Shown here: in pieces, positions 23,001 to 32,670 of the stretch
Numbering within the stretch: position 1 is the first letter of the stretch
Layout: every line of letters begins with the position of its first letter
Translations under genes and position numbers: made by a program
Assembly (NCBI GenBank): GCA_036785705.1
Contig: JAWUZG010000177.1
Coordinates: 2,418,001-2,482,000 of the forward strand
Length of the DNA: 64,000 bases
From: Acanthornis magna
Taxonomy: Eukaryota > Chordata > Aves > Passeriformes > Acanthizidae
Direction: 5' to 3'
The notes under the pieces: model-generated
What the model was told of the DNA's origin: nothing
The model's database searches: none
What the model saw: the letters and a program-made list of their open reading frames with translations, nothing else

Positions 23001-26000
23001 CCATCCCCAAGGTGACCGTGCCCTCCCCAAGGTGACCATGCCATGCCCAGGGTGACCGTGCCACCCCGGGGTGACCGTGCCTGTCCCTGCAGCTGCCTGG
23101 CCCCGCTGCGGTACTGCTGCGACTTCCGGCCCTACTTCACCATCCACGACAGCGAGTTCAAGGAGTACACCACCCGCACGCAGGCCCCGTGAGTGCCCCG
23201 CGCCCTGCCACCCCCGAGGGACACCCCGAGCTGCCAGGGCTCAGCCTGTCCCCTCCTTGCAGGCCCAACATCGTCGTGGGCGTCACCAACCCCTTCTTCA
23301 TCAAGACCCTGCAGCACTGGCCACACATCCTGCGGGTGGGCGAGCTGCGCATGTCGGGTGAGCTCTGCGTGCAGGGGGCTCGGGGTGCCGGGGGCTGGGG
23401 CTGGCAGGGAGCTCTGTGGGGCTGGGAGGGCAGCTGGGGGCTGGGGCTGGAGCTCTGGGGGCTGGCAGGGAGCTCTGTGGGGCTGGGAAGGCAGCTGGGG
23501 GCTGGGGCTGGAGCTCTGTGGGGCTGGGAGGGCAGCTGGGGGCTGGGGCTGGAGCTCTGTGGGGCTGGGAGGGCAGCTGGGGGCTGGGGCTGGAGCTCTG
23601 TGGGGCTGGGAGGGCAGCTGGGGGCTGGGGCTGGAGCTCTGTGGGGCTGGCAGGGAGCTCTGTGGGGCAGGGAAGGCAGCTGGGGGCTGGGGCTGGAGCT
23701 CTGTGGGGCTGGGGCTGGAGCTCTGTGGGGCTGGGAGGGCAGCTGGGGGCTGGCAGGGAGCTCTGTGGGGCTGGGAGGGCAGCTGGGGGCTGGCAGGCAG
23801 CTCTGGGGCGGTGGTCTCCTCACTGCATTCCCGGGGGTCTCGGCAGCCCCAGCAGCTCAGGCCTGGGCTCTGGCTGTGCTGGGATGAGCGTGGAGCCGCG
23901 GGCAGTGCGTGCGGAGCAGGAATTGCTGTCCGGGAGCAGCCGGGGAGGAGGAGCCCTTCCTGGGCAGGAAATGGAGGGGAGAGGTGCAGGGAGAGAGAAA
24001 CCTCCTGAGCTCTGAGCTGGGAGGCCAAGGAAGCCCTGAGGATGAGGAGCTGGCTTTCGACACAGCCTCATCGCAGGATTCCTGCAGGGAGAGGAGCTGG
24101 GGCTGCCCTGAGGATGAGGAGCTGGCTTTCAGCACAGCCTCATCGCAGGATTCCTGCAGGGAGGGGAGCTGGGGCTGCCCTGAGGATGAGGAGCTGGCTT
24201 TCGGCACAGCCTCATCGCAGGATTCCTGCAGGGAGGGGAGCTGGGGCTGCTCTGAGGATGAGGAGCTGGCTTTCGGCACAGCCTCATCGCTGGATTCCTG
24301 CAGGGAGAGGAGCTGGGGCTGCCCTGAGGATGAGGAGCTGGCTTTCAGCACAGCCTCATCGCAGGATTCCTGCCGGGAGGGGAGCTGGGGCTGCTCTGAG
24401 CGTGGAGGGACCAGGGCAGGGCAGGTGTCCCCAGTGCCGTCCCACGAGGAAGGGACAGAGCCTGAATGTCCCCCTGTGTCACAGGAGACCTGCCCAAGCA
24501 GGTGAAGGTGAAGAAACTGGCCAAGCTGAAAACCCTGGACACCAAACCAGGTGAGCGGAGGCCTTTCCCCAGGTGTCCTCAGTCGGGTTTGCCTTCCCCA
24601 GAGGATTCAGCAGGAGGTTTTGTCTGTTCCTCGGCATCCCCACGAATGCCCATGGTGGTGTTTGTGCCTCTCATCCTCACGTGCTGCCCAGCACCATCCT
24701 GAGCACAGGGGACAGGCACAAAGGCCACCGGCAGCTCCTGGGCCACCCGAGCTGGGATCTCCCTGGCTTGGTTCCATGGGTCACGCCTGCCCTCAGCTCT
24801 GTGCTCACCTGGCACAGCTCAGTGTCCATCCCGGGCCTCGCCAGGAGCTGCTCCGGGAGTTCCCTTTCCGTGAATTCATCATGAGAAGTTCCTGGAGGCT
24901 GATCCGTGCCCCTAACGCTGCTGCATTGGCAGTTCCATCATTTCCTCACGGTTTATAAATGATTTTTGGAGTTCCACGCTGGGGGATTCTGGCAGGGTTT
25001 GTGCTGGGATCTCAGCCCTGGGCGCCTGAGTAGGCAAAAATGTGTTTCTGACTCCTGTTTGTTTCCTGATTGTGTGGTTTTCCCGTCTAGGAATCTACAC
25101 TTCCTATAAAACATTCCTTCACAAAGACAAAACCCTGATAAAAAGGCTACTGAAGGTAAGCACTTCCCACTCTACCCTGGGTGGGAAAACTGTGCCAAGA
25201 GCTTGGTTTGAGCAGACAGAGCTCTCCAAAAGGAGCAGAACTTACAGTTTGGGATGATTTAATCAGTTTTCTATTTTAATTTGTATTTGGACATGTTTAT
25301 CATGCCAGGTTTAGGATTTTTCACTTGATACTAAAGATTAAAGTCTGGTGCTAAAATAAACTGAGTGGGAATAATGGATATTAAAAAAAAAGAGCCTGAA
25401 AAAACCCCAGATTTTGTGTATTGAAACTTTAAATTTTAATACGTTTGAGTAGAGAGTGGAATCTGGATTTTGGGGTCTGCACTTTGGGGTCTGGATTTTG
25501 GGGTCTGGAATTTGGGGTCTGCATTTTGGGATCTGCACTTTGGGGTCTGCACTTTGGGGTCTGCATTTTGGGATCTGCACTTTGGGGTCTGCACTTTGGG
25601 GTCTGCACTTTGGGGTCTGGAATTTGGGGTCTGGATTTTGGGGTCTGCACTTTGGGATCTGCACTTTGGGATCTGCACTTTGGGATCTGCACTTTGGGGT
25701 CTACATTTTGGGGTCTGCACTTTGGGGTCTGGATTTTAGGGTCTGCACTTTGGGGTCTGCATTTTGGGGTCTGGAATTTGGGATCTGCACTTCAGGCTCC
25801 CTTGGCTGCAGAGCTGCAGGTTGTGTGTGACAGTGAGGGGACACCTGAGTGACTCTGGGTTCTGTGTGTGACAGGGGGTGGCACCTGGGTGACCCCGGGC
25901 TGTGACAGTGGTGACACCGGTGCCCTGCTGGGTGTGACACCGGTGCCCTGCTGGGTGTGACAGTGGTGCCCTGCTGGGTGTGACAGTGGTGACACCGGTG

Positions 26001-29000
26001 CCCTGCTGGGTGTGACACCGGTGCCCTGCTGGGTGTGACAGTGGTGCCCTGCAGTGTGTGACAGTGGTGACACCGGTGCCCTGCTGGGTGTGACACCGGT
26101 GCCCTGCTGTGTGTGACAGTGGTGACACCGGTGCCCTGCTGGATGTGACAGTGGTGACACCGGTGCCCTGCTGTGTGTGACACCGGTGCCCTGCTGTGTG
26201 TGACAGTGGTGACACCGGTGCCCTGCTGGATGTGACAGTGGTGACACCGGTGCCCTGCTGTGTGTGACACTGGTGCCCTGCAGTGTGTGACAGTGGTGAC
26301 ACCGGTGCCTGCTGTCCCTGCAGGGCATCCAGAGGAAGCGCCCCTCGGAGGTGCAGAGCGCTCTGCTGAGGAGACACCTCCTGGAGCTCACCCAGAGCTT
26401 CATCATCCCCCTGGTGAGCGGGGGGACATGGGGAGGGGACAGGGGGGACACGAGGGGAGGGGACACGGGGGACACGAGGGGAGGGGACACGGGGGCAGGG
26501 GGGACACTGGGCAGGGGCAGGAGCAGCACCTGGCACAGCTCCAGGACCAGGGAATCCTGGAATGTTGGGTGGTAAGGAGCTTTAACCTGATCCCATGGCA
26601 GGGACACCTGCCACTGTCCCCAGCTGCCCCAGCCCCAATGTCCAGCCTGGCCTTGGGCGCTGCCAGCAGTGGGCAGCACCAGAGGCTCCTCCCCTGTAAC
26701 TCATTATTTTATTATTTTTCTGTTTCTCTGCTGTTTTTAGGAGCATTACATGGCCAGCCTGATGCCCCTGCAGAGAGCCATCACCCCGTGGAAGGTGCGG
26801 GAGATTTCCCAGTGCCTCTCCTTCCCTTGGGGATTGGGAATGGGCTGGGCTGGGCACACCCCTGGGAACTTCCCCCGTTGGAGGAAGGGGTTTTTACTCC
26901 TCTGAAAAGTAAAGAAAAAGTTGAAAGAACCCCTGGGACAGATGTTCCCAGTTTTGCCAGGAGCTGAGCTATTGGGAATCCCGCAGGAGCATCAGCCTTG
27001 GGCTGTTCTTATCCTGAGTGCCTCGTGCACCTTTTCCACGGGAAGCGCCGCCCTCATTTCCCGATTTCTTTTGGGGTTCTCCCGTATGGATTTCCATGGC
27101 CTCTCCGTGGCCTGATCCGCGTTTCCCTGTGCAGAACCCGCCCCAGATCCGCCCGTTCTGCCAGGAGGATTTCATGAAGAGCCTGGAGCACGCGGGCCCC
27201 CAGCTCACCTGTGTGCTCAAGGGGGACTGGCTGGGGCTCTACAGGTGAGGCCTGGCAGGGACCCCTGGGATCCACAGTGACCCCGGAGCAGCTCTGGGAG
27301 CACGGGGGGGCTTTGGGGCTGCTCACCTGCTCAACTCATCCGTGGATTGATCAGGGTGGGCAGGAAGAGCAAATCGGGGCGAGAGCAGCCCTGGGGTTCG
27401 TGTGCTTTACGTGAGCGGAGCCCCCGCAGGAGAGTTTGGCCAGGGATTTCCTGGAGGGTGTGGAGAAGACTCTTGGTGCAGTAGGAGTGGGAAAATCCCA
27501 AAGCTGGATAGCCAAGGAAGGAAAACGGGAAATGCACAGAGGTGGAGAAGGGAATGTGTCCCAGGAAGTGATCGGAAACAATAATTACAGAATTACAGAA
27601 TTATGGAATGGGTTGGGTGGGAAGGGACCCCAAAGCCCATCCAGGGACAGCTCCCACTGTCCCAGGCTGCCCCAAGCCCTGTCCAGCCTGGCCTGGGACA
27701 CTGCAGGGATCCAGGGACAGCCACAGCTGCTCTGGGAATCTGTGCCATGTCCTGGTGTGGCCCAGAGCCAGCTCCGGGTCCCTGTCCCCTTCGCAGGGCC
27801 ACCTCAGGGAGCTCTGGGGCGCAGGGTGGGGCTGTGGGGTGGGACCATCGCTGTGGGTCCCTCCACAATTCCATGATTCCTGACCTCTCCACAGGCGATT
27901 CTTCAAGTCACCCAATTTCGATGGTTGGTTCCGGCAGCGGCACCGCGAGATGACCCAGAAGCTCGAGGCCCTGCACCTGGAGGCCATCTGTGAGGCGGTG
28001 GGTGACAGGGACAGGGACAGTGATCCCTGACACCCGTGTGCCATCCCTCTGGCCCTTCCTAAGCCAGGCTGAAAGCATCAAGGGCTTTAGTTTATTTTAT
28101 CCCAAATAGTCCAAAGAAATTCTTGACTCAGAGAAGGGAAGGACCCAGGGAGAGCTGCGAGCCCCTGGCAGGGCCTGAAGGGCTCCAGGAGAGCTGCAGA
28201 GGGACTGGGGACAAGGGCTGCAGGGACAGCACCCAGGGAATGGCTTGGCAGTGCCAGAGGGCAGGGCCAGATGGGATCTTGGGAATTGGGAATTGCTGCC
28301 GGGGAGGGTGGGGAGGGGCTGGGCTGGAATTGCCAGAGCAGCTGTGGCTGCCCCTGGATCCCTGCAGTGTCCCAGGCCAGGCTGGACAGGGCTTGGAGCA
28401 GCCTGGGACAGTGGCAGGTGTCCCTGTCATGGTGGCACTGGGTGGGCTCTGGGGTCACTCTGTCAGGAGTCAGGAGGAGAACACCCTGCTCATCCTTCAG
28501 GCTCTCCTTAGGGGAATCCCTGGGGAAGTGTCCCTGAGGGAAGCCACTCTCTCCTTAGGACATCGTGGCCTGGATGAAGGACAAGTCTGAGGTGGAGATC
28601 GTGGACTTGGTGCTGAAGCTTCGGGAGAAGCTGGTGAGTCCCTCCCTCTCTCGGGGAGGGGAGAAACCTGGGATGGATCACACGTGTGCCTTGGAAAGCC
28701 TTCTTCTCCCTCCCTGGAGAACTGACAAACCCAGGGCATTCGGTGTTGGTGTGAAATCCTCACGGCTCTGAGGATCCAGGGAAGTGCTTCACCTCCTGAG
28801 GCATCTCCTGCCTGTCTTTATCCAGAACGAAAGGCAGAGGGAAGGGCCGGGGATGTGTGTGAATTCCCAAAGGGGAAATACCCTGGGGATGTGTGTGAAT
28901 TCCCGAGGAAAGGGTCCCAGGGATGTGTGTGAATTCCCAAGGGAAGGGCCCCGGGAATGTGTGTGAATTCCTGAGTGAAGTACCCCGGGAATGTGTGTGA

Positions 29001-29410
29001 ATTCCCAAGGGAAGGATCCCGGGGATGTGTGTGAATTCCCGAGGGAGGGGCCCTGGGAATGTGTGTGAATTCCCAAAGGGGAAATACCCCGGGCATGTGT
29101 GTGAATTCCCGAGGGAAGGATCCCGGGGATGTGTGTGAATTCCCGAGTGAAGTACCACGGGAATGTGTGTGAATTCCCGAGGGAAGGGCCCAGGGGATGT
29201 GTGTGAATTCCCGAGGAAAGGGCCCAGGGGATGTGTGTGAATTCCCGAGTGAAGGGCTCCGGGAATTCCATTCGCGATCTCCCGCAGGTGAGGGCGCGGT
29301 GCCAGCACCTGCCCGTGAAGGAGGAGACCCTGCAGAGGGTGAGTCTCTACATCGACACCATCATCGGCTCGCTGCCCGAGGACCTGCAGGCCGTGCTGCA
29401 CCACCCCTGA
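10953..29410 (+). CDS. DENND6B: DENN domain-containing protein 6B (20 coding exons, 572 aa)
   Basis: DENND6 proteins are DENN-domain GEFs; DENND6A/B act on Rab35 in endosome recycling (family knowledge). Exons: 10953-11090, 15894-15932, 16005-16047, 17222-17334, 18299-18379, 19176-19281, 20074-20153, 20319-20381, 21020-21075, 21921-22043, 23093-23188, 23263-23357, 24485-24550, 25091-25155, 26324-26413, 26741-26794, 27135-27244, 27895-27997, 28559-28633, 29288-29410. All junctions are GT-AG and phase-consistent; the sum is 1,719 bases. Diagnostic strings include [77 protein letters not shown] and MKDKSEVE. They match DENND6B rather than 6A, including the ending GSLPxDLQAVL. Human DENND6B is 585 aa, so length is normal. 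The start lies in a CpG island behind the CTCF-like array. Introns are packed with minisatellites and CR1, yet no exon is broken. Confidence 0.95.
11450..11870 (+). mobile_element. CR1 3' end (young subfamily), DENND6B intron 1
   Basis: Sense copy from 'ggagccaggctgggagagct' to the tail 'aaccattccaggattcc'. Nearly identical bodies recur at 14.2, 17.6(-), 28.1, 37.0, 43.9(-) and 54.0(-) kb. Confidence 0.85.
12870..13015. repeat. 22-bp minisatellite, DENND6B intron 1
   Basis: About six units of 'tctctgtgggtacaaactca', partly with an inserted 'ggga'. Confidence 0.85.
14040..14575 (+). mobile_element. CR1 3' end, DENND6B intron 1
   Basis: Sense CR1 from 'gatctgcccctgtgccctgt' through 'ggagccaggctgggagagct' to 'aaccattccagggttcc'. 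It is the longest of the young-subfamily copies here and reaches further 5' than the one at 11.4 kb. Confidence 0.85.
14995..15880. repeat. 15/17-bp minisatellite ending at DENND6B exon 2 acceptor
   Basis: Alternating units 'ggggcacagggctgt' and 'gggatccttggggctgt' for nearly 0.9 kb. The array stops about 20 bases before the exon 2 acceptor at 15,893. Confidence 0.95.
16380..16545 (-). mobile_element. CR1 3' end (antisense), DENND6B intron 3
   Basis: Antisense tail: 'tggaatcctggagtgctctg', 'cactgtcccaggctgctcca', 'cagcctggcctgggacactg'. Confidence 0.8.
16590..17090. repeat. CCCTTT/CCCTGT polypyrimidine array, DENND6B intron 3
   Basis: About 500 bases, almost purely pyrimidine on the plus strand, of 'tttccctttccctttccctt' with blocks of 'ccctgt'. 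The homopurine-homopyrimidine mirror symmetry could form triplex DNA. The long lysine/glycine and proline/phenylalanine frames here are artefacts. Confidence 0.95.
17600..17935 (-). mobile_element. CR1 (antisense), DENND6B intron 4
   Basis: Antisense young-subfamily body from 'cactgtcccaggctgctcca' to 'cccagcctggctccag'. The CR1 3' tail is missing. Confidence 0.85.
18040..18298. repeat. ~10-bp pyrimidine minisatellite forming DENND6B exon 5 acceptor tract
   Basis: Units of 'ctgtccctct' run directly into 'gtccccgcag', the exon 5 acceptor. The array itself supplies the polypyrimidine tract. Confidence 0.9.
18390..18690 (-). mobile_element. CR1 3' fragment (antisense, older type), DENND6B intron 5
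   Basis: Antisense CR1 features: 'ccctgggcagccctgccaag', 'tttccaggagggaattccc', 'cagcctgaggccgttccctc'. Confidence 0.65.
19465..19882. repeat. 21-bp minisatellite, DENND6B intron 6
   Basis: About 20 clean head-to-tail units of 'gcagggtattcccaaataac'+a. Unusually for this window the unit is AT-rich. Both strands stay open, giving artefact proteins. Confidence 0.95.
21430..21690 (+). mobile_element. CR1 fragment with internal deletion, DENND6B intron 9
   Basis: Sense CR1: 'ggatttgggggtgctgtgag', 'gatctgcccctgtgccctgt', then a jump to the tail 'cccacccaaaccattccagc'. Confidence 0.75.
22130..22395 (+). mobile_element. CR1 3' end (older type), DENND6B intron 10
   Basis: Sense CR1: 'gagagggaatggcctcaggc', 'ttccttcatggaaagggtgc', 'ccctggaggtgtccaggga'. 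Confidence 0.7.
22480..23083. repeat. 20-bp minisatellite ending at DENND6B exon 11 acceptor
   Basis: About 30 units of 'gtgaccatgccatccccaag'. The last unit passes into 'gtgcctgtccctgcag', the exon 11 acceptor. Confidence 0.95.
23370..23810. repeat. ~41-bp minisatellite just after DENND6B exon 12 donor
   Basis: Units built from 'gctgggagggcagctggggg' plus 'ctggggctggagctctgtgg'. The array begins within about 15 bases of the exon 12 donor at 23,358. Confidence 0.9.
24022..24410. repeat. 72-bp satellite-like repeat, five copies, DENND6B intron 12
   Basis: Units carry 'gaggatgaggagctggcttt' then 'cacagcctcatcgcagg'. Spacing is exactly 72 bases (24,051; 24,123; 24,195; 24,267; 24,339). Because 72 is divisible by three, frames stay open on both strands. 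Confidence 0.95.
25455..25800. repeat. 14-bp minisatellite, DENND6B intron 14
   Basis: About 24 units of 'tttggggtctgcac' with a 'gggatctgcac' variant. Confidence 0.95.
25895..26318. repeat. GTGACA-based minisatellite ending at DENND6B exon 15 acceptor
   Basis: Composite units 'gtgacaccggtgccctgctg' and 'gtgacagtg'. The array runs to 'ctgtccctgcag', the exon 15 acceptor. Confidence 0.95.
26535..26690 (-). mobile_element. CR1 3' end (antisense), DENND6B intron 15
   Basis: Antisense tail 'ggaatcctggaatgttgggt' and 'atggcagggacacctgccac'. Confidence 0.75.
27585..27760 (-). mobile_element. CR1 3' end (antisense), DENND6B intron 17
   Basis: Antisense tail 'ttatggaatgggttgggtgg', 'gaagggaccccaaagcccat', then the shared body. 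Confidence 0.8.
28130..28460 (+). mobile_element. CR1 (young subfamily), DENND6B intron 18
   Basis: Sense body from 'agaagggaaggacccaggga' to 'gtggcactgggtgggctctg'. The usual 5' part is missing. Confidence 0.85.
28840..29272. repeat. ~34-bp minisatellite ending at DENND6B exon 20 acceptor
   Basis: About 12 units of 'gatgtgtgtgaattcccgag' plus 'ggaagggccccggg'. It stops about 15 bases before exon 20. Confidence 0.95.
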
Positions 29411-29985
29411 GCCGGGACAGCTCCTGCAGCGGAGACCCTTCCCGGGCTGCTCGCGCCCCGATCCGGCCGGGATCGCACCCGGGGCGCTGGGAGCGCGTGG
29501 CACCGCTCCCGGCGCCGGGAATCGTCCCCTGGGTGGCCCCAGCAGGGCAGGAGGTGACCCCAGGGCTCCGTCCGGGCGTGTGGGGCCCACTCGGACACTT
29601 CATCCTCGTCCACGCTTGGATCCTCAGCATTCCCGCAGCCCATCCCGCCCGGAAGGAGCAGGAGCGGCCCTGGGGCCGTGTCAGGACAGGACGGCTCCTG
29701 ATGAGGACGAGGAGGTGACAGTATCGTCCCTGCCCCGGCCAGCCGCTGGAGCAGGAGGAGGAATCGCTGGACGTGCAGTGCTGCTGTGTTTCTCCAGGGC
29801 AGAGCCAGAGGAGGGGCTGGAGCATCCGCAGGGATCAGGGCTCCCCGGAGCGCCTGGGAACGGCTGCTGGGAGGAGCTGCCCCAAATCCCATTTATTCTG
29901 CTTGAAAATCCAGCCCGAGCTGCGGGGACACCGCGGGGCGGGGGCTGCGCCCGAGGCACCGGGAGAGCTCCGCCAGCCCCTTCCC

Positions 29986-29991
29986 AATAAA
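29986..29991 (+). terminator. DENND6B polyadenylation signal
   Basis: AATAAA 576 bases after the DENND6B stop codon and just before a minisatellite. No earlier canonical signal was seen in the 3' UTR. Confidence 0.7.
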
Positions 29992-30019
29992 ACCTGGAGA
30001 CGCTGATTGTGCCTGTGCC

Positions 30020-30500
30020 GAGCAGGAGTGCCGGGAACGGGTTTGCTGCTCTGCCCCTGCTCCAGAGGGAACCTCCTGCTGGGAACGGGCCCTGCTGCTC
30101 TGCCCCGGCTCCAGAGGGATCTTCTCCTGCCGGGAACGGGCCCTGCTGCTCTGCCCCTGCTCCACAGGGATCCCCTCCTGCCGGGAACGGGTTTGCTGCT
30201 CTGCCCCAGCTCCACAGGGATCCCCTCCTGCCGGGAACGGGCCCTGCTGCTCTGCCCCTGCTCCAGAGGGATCTTCTCCTGCCGGGAACGGGTTTGCTGC
30301 TCTGCCCCTGCCCCTGGGATCCCCTCCTGCCGGGAACGGGTTTGCTGCTCTGCCCCAGCTCCACAGGGATCCCCTCCTGCCGGGAACGGGTTTGCTGCTC
30401 TGCCCCGGCTCCACAGGGATCCCCTCCTGCCGGGAACGGGTTTGCTGCTCTGCCCCGGCTCCAGAGGGATCCCCTCCTGCTGGGAATGGGTTTGCTGGGA
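30020..30500. repeat. 50-bp minisatellite at the DENND6B 3' end
   Basis: About nine units containing 'gggaacgggtttgctgctct' and 'cagggatcccctcctgcc'. It begins about 30 bases past the poly(A) signal. Confidence 0.95.
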
Positions 30501-31104
30501 GCCGCGGCGTTGCTGCTCCAAAACCCCCAGGGCTGGAATTTCAGCCCAAAAAAAGGGTTTGGGAGGGATGTGGCAGCGTGGAGGAGTCAAACTCAGCAGC
30601 TTTGCACGTGGCAGGATTTGGGATTGTTCCTGCGCTGAGCTGGGGCAGCTCCCAGTGCTCCCAGTGCTCCCAGTGGAAGCTGTGCCATTTCCATCAGTCC
30701 CTGCCCGCTCTGGGGGCTGGGGAGGGGCTGGGGGGGCTCAGAGGGGGCTGAACTCTTCCTGAATTTCCCCTCTGGAGCCAGGCAGGAGCAGCAGAGGCTG
30801 CTGGGTGTCCCAGTGCCTCTGGCCTCGCTGGAGTGAGGAATTCTGTGCAATACCCTTCGGGGTGGTGTAAATGCTGTCCATAGCCGTGTGTGTCCGTGCA
30901 GGCCCCAAACCCCCTGTAAAGCAGGAAATCTTAGCTAAAAAAGCCCTGGAGCCAAACTGGGTCCTGGTTTGGAGTCTGGGGAGGTTTATTGGGCTGGGAA
31001 TGCTTGTCCCTGCTCCTGGTGGTCACTCCTGGCCCTCCCAGGTTCCCAGAGGGTTCACAGTGCCCAGCCTGCCCCTGCCTGTGGCTGCGTGTCCCTCTGC
31101 TCTT

Positions 31105-31320
31105 CCCGAGGCATGGAATCATGGAATTGTTTGAGTGGGAAAAGCCTTGGGCACCATCGAGTCCAACCATCCCCAGCACTGCCAAGGCCACCCCTGCCTG
31201 TGTCCCCAAGTGTCACATCCACAGGGCTTTGAAAGCCCCCCAGGGATGGGGACTCCACCATCGTCTTGCAGCTGTTCCTCAACAGCCCAAATTTCCTCCT
31301 TCAGGAATTTTCCCTCTCAG
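31105..31320 (-). mobile_element. CR1 3' end (antisense, older type)
   Basis: Antisense tail 'catggaatcatggaattgtt', 'gtccaaccatccccagcact', 'ggcaccatcgag', 'ccagggatggggactccacc'. Confidence 0.75.
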
Positions 31321-31384
31321 GGATGTATCTTGAGCTTTGCATTCCTCCCAAGCAGGCCAGACCCCAGCTCCTGCACACCCATTG

Positions 31385-31560
31385 TCATGGAATCCTGGAA
31401 TGGTTGGGTGGGCAGGGACCTCAGAGCCCACCCAGTGCCACCCCTGCCATGGCAGGGACACCTGCCACTGTCCCAGGCTGCTCCAAGCCCTGTCCAGCCT
31501 GGCCTGGGACACTGCAGGGATCCAGGGGCAGCCATTCCTTTTCCAGCCTCAGTGATTCCA
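31385..31560 (-). mobile_element. CR1 3' end (antisense)
   Basis: Antisense tail 'tcatggaatcctggaatggt', 'gccatggcagggacacctgc', 'cagcctggcctgggacactg'. Confidence 0.8.
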
Positions 31561-31699
31561 GGATCCTGTGCTCCATCCCCGTGGATCTGCTCTCTGCACG
31601 GATCAGAGGCGGGAGTTGTGTGGGACCCTGCCCAGCCCCACCTGTGCCCTCCCCAGAGCCCTCCAGGCGCGGGGGGCCGAGTGCAGGGACATCTGCGGG

Positions 31700-31785
31700 G
31701 ACAGCGGGAGCCCATGGCGGGGGTGGCACTGGATGGACTCTGAGCTCCCTTCCACCCAAACCATTCCAGGATTCTCTGAACTGCT
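31700..31785 (+). mobile_element. CR1 3' tail fragment
   Basis: Short sense tail 'ggtggcactggatggactct' ending 'aaccattccaggattctctg'. It faces the antisense copy at 31,385, giving an inverted pair. Confidence 0.65.
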
Positions 31786-31834
31786 GGGAATGTGCAAATC
31801 GCACCGGGGCTTCGGGCAGCCCCGGGGAGCGGGA

Positions 31835-32670
31835 TGAGGAGGGGGCTCGGGGAACGGCCCCGGGAGGAGGAGGGGGCTCGGGGAACGGCCCCCGGGATGA
31901 GGAGGGGGCTCGGGGAACGGCCCCCGGGATGAGGAGGGGGCTCGGGGAACGGCCCCGGGAGGAGGAGGGAACGGCCCCGGGATGAGGAGGGGGCTCAGGG
32001 AACGGCCCCCGGGATGAGGAGGGGCTCAGGGAATAGCCTCGAGATGAGGAGGGGGCTCAGGGGATAGCCCCGGGATGAGGAGGGGCTCAGGGAATAGCCT
32101 CGAGATGAGGAGGGGGCTCAGAGAACAGCCCCGGGATGAGGAGGGGCTCAGGGGATAGCCCCGGGATGAGGAGGGGGCTCAGGCTCAGGGAATAGCCCCG
32201 GAATGACGAGGGGGCTCAGGGGATAGCCCCGGGATGAGGAGGGGGCTCAGGGGATAGCCCCGGGATGAGGAGGGAGCTCAGGGAATAGCCCCGGGATGAG
32301 GAGGGGGCTCAGGGGATAGCCCCGGGATGAGGAGGGGGCTCAGGGGATAGCCCCGGGATGAGGAGGGGGCTCAGGCTCAGGGAATAGCCCCCGGGATGAG
32401 GAGGGAGCTCAGGGGATAGCCCCGGGATGAGGAGGGAGCTCAGGGAACAGCCCCGGGATGAGGAGGGGGCTCGGGGAACGGCCCCGGGATGAGGAGGGGG
32501 CTCAGGGGATAGCCCCGGGATGAGGAGGGGGCTCAGGGAACAGCCCCGGGATGAGGAGGGGGCTCAGGGGATAGCCCCGGGATGAGGAGGGGGCTCAGGG
32601 AACAGCCCCGGGATGAGGAGGGGGCTCAGGGGATAGCCCCGGGATGAGGAGGGGGCTCAGGGAACAGCCC
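31835..32670. repeat. 31-bp minisatellite spanning the 7TM gene's stop codon
   Basis: About 27 units of 'gatgaggagggggctcaggg' followed by 'gatagccccgg' or 'aacagccccgg'. The last unit overlaps the final codons and TGA of the minus-strand gene at 32,657. Confidence 0.95.

Larger units (their letters stand above)
30500..31830. other. Intergenic between DENND6B and the 7TM gene
   Basis: No exon was seen. It holds unique sequence to about 31,100, then three CR1 pieces in mixed orientation. Confidence 0.5.
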
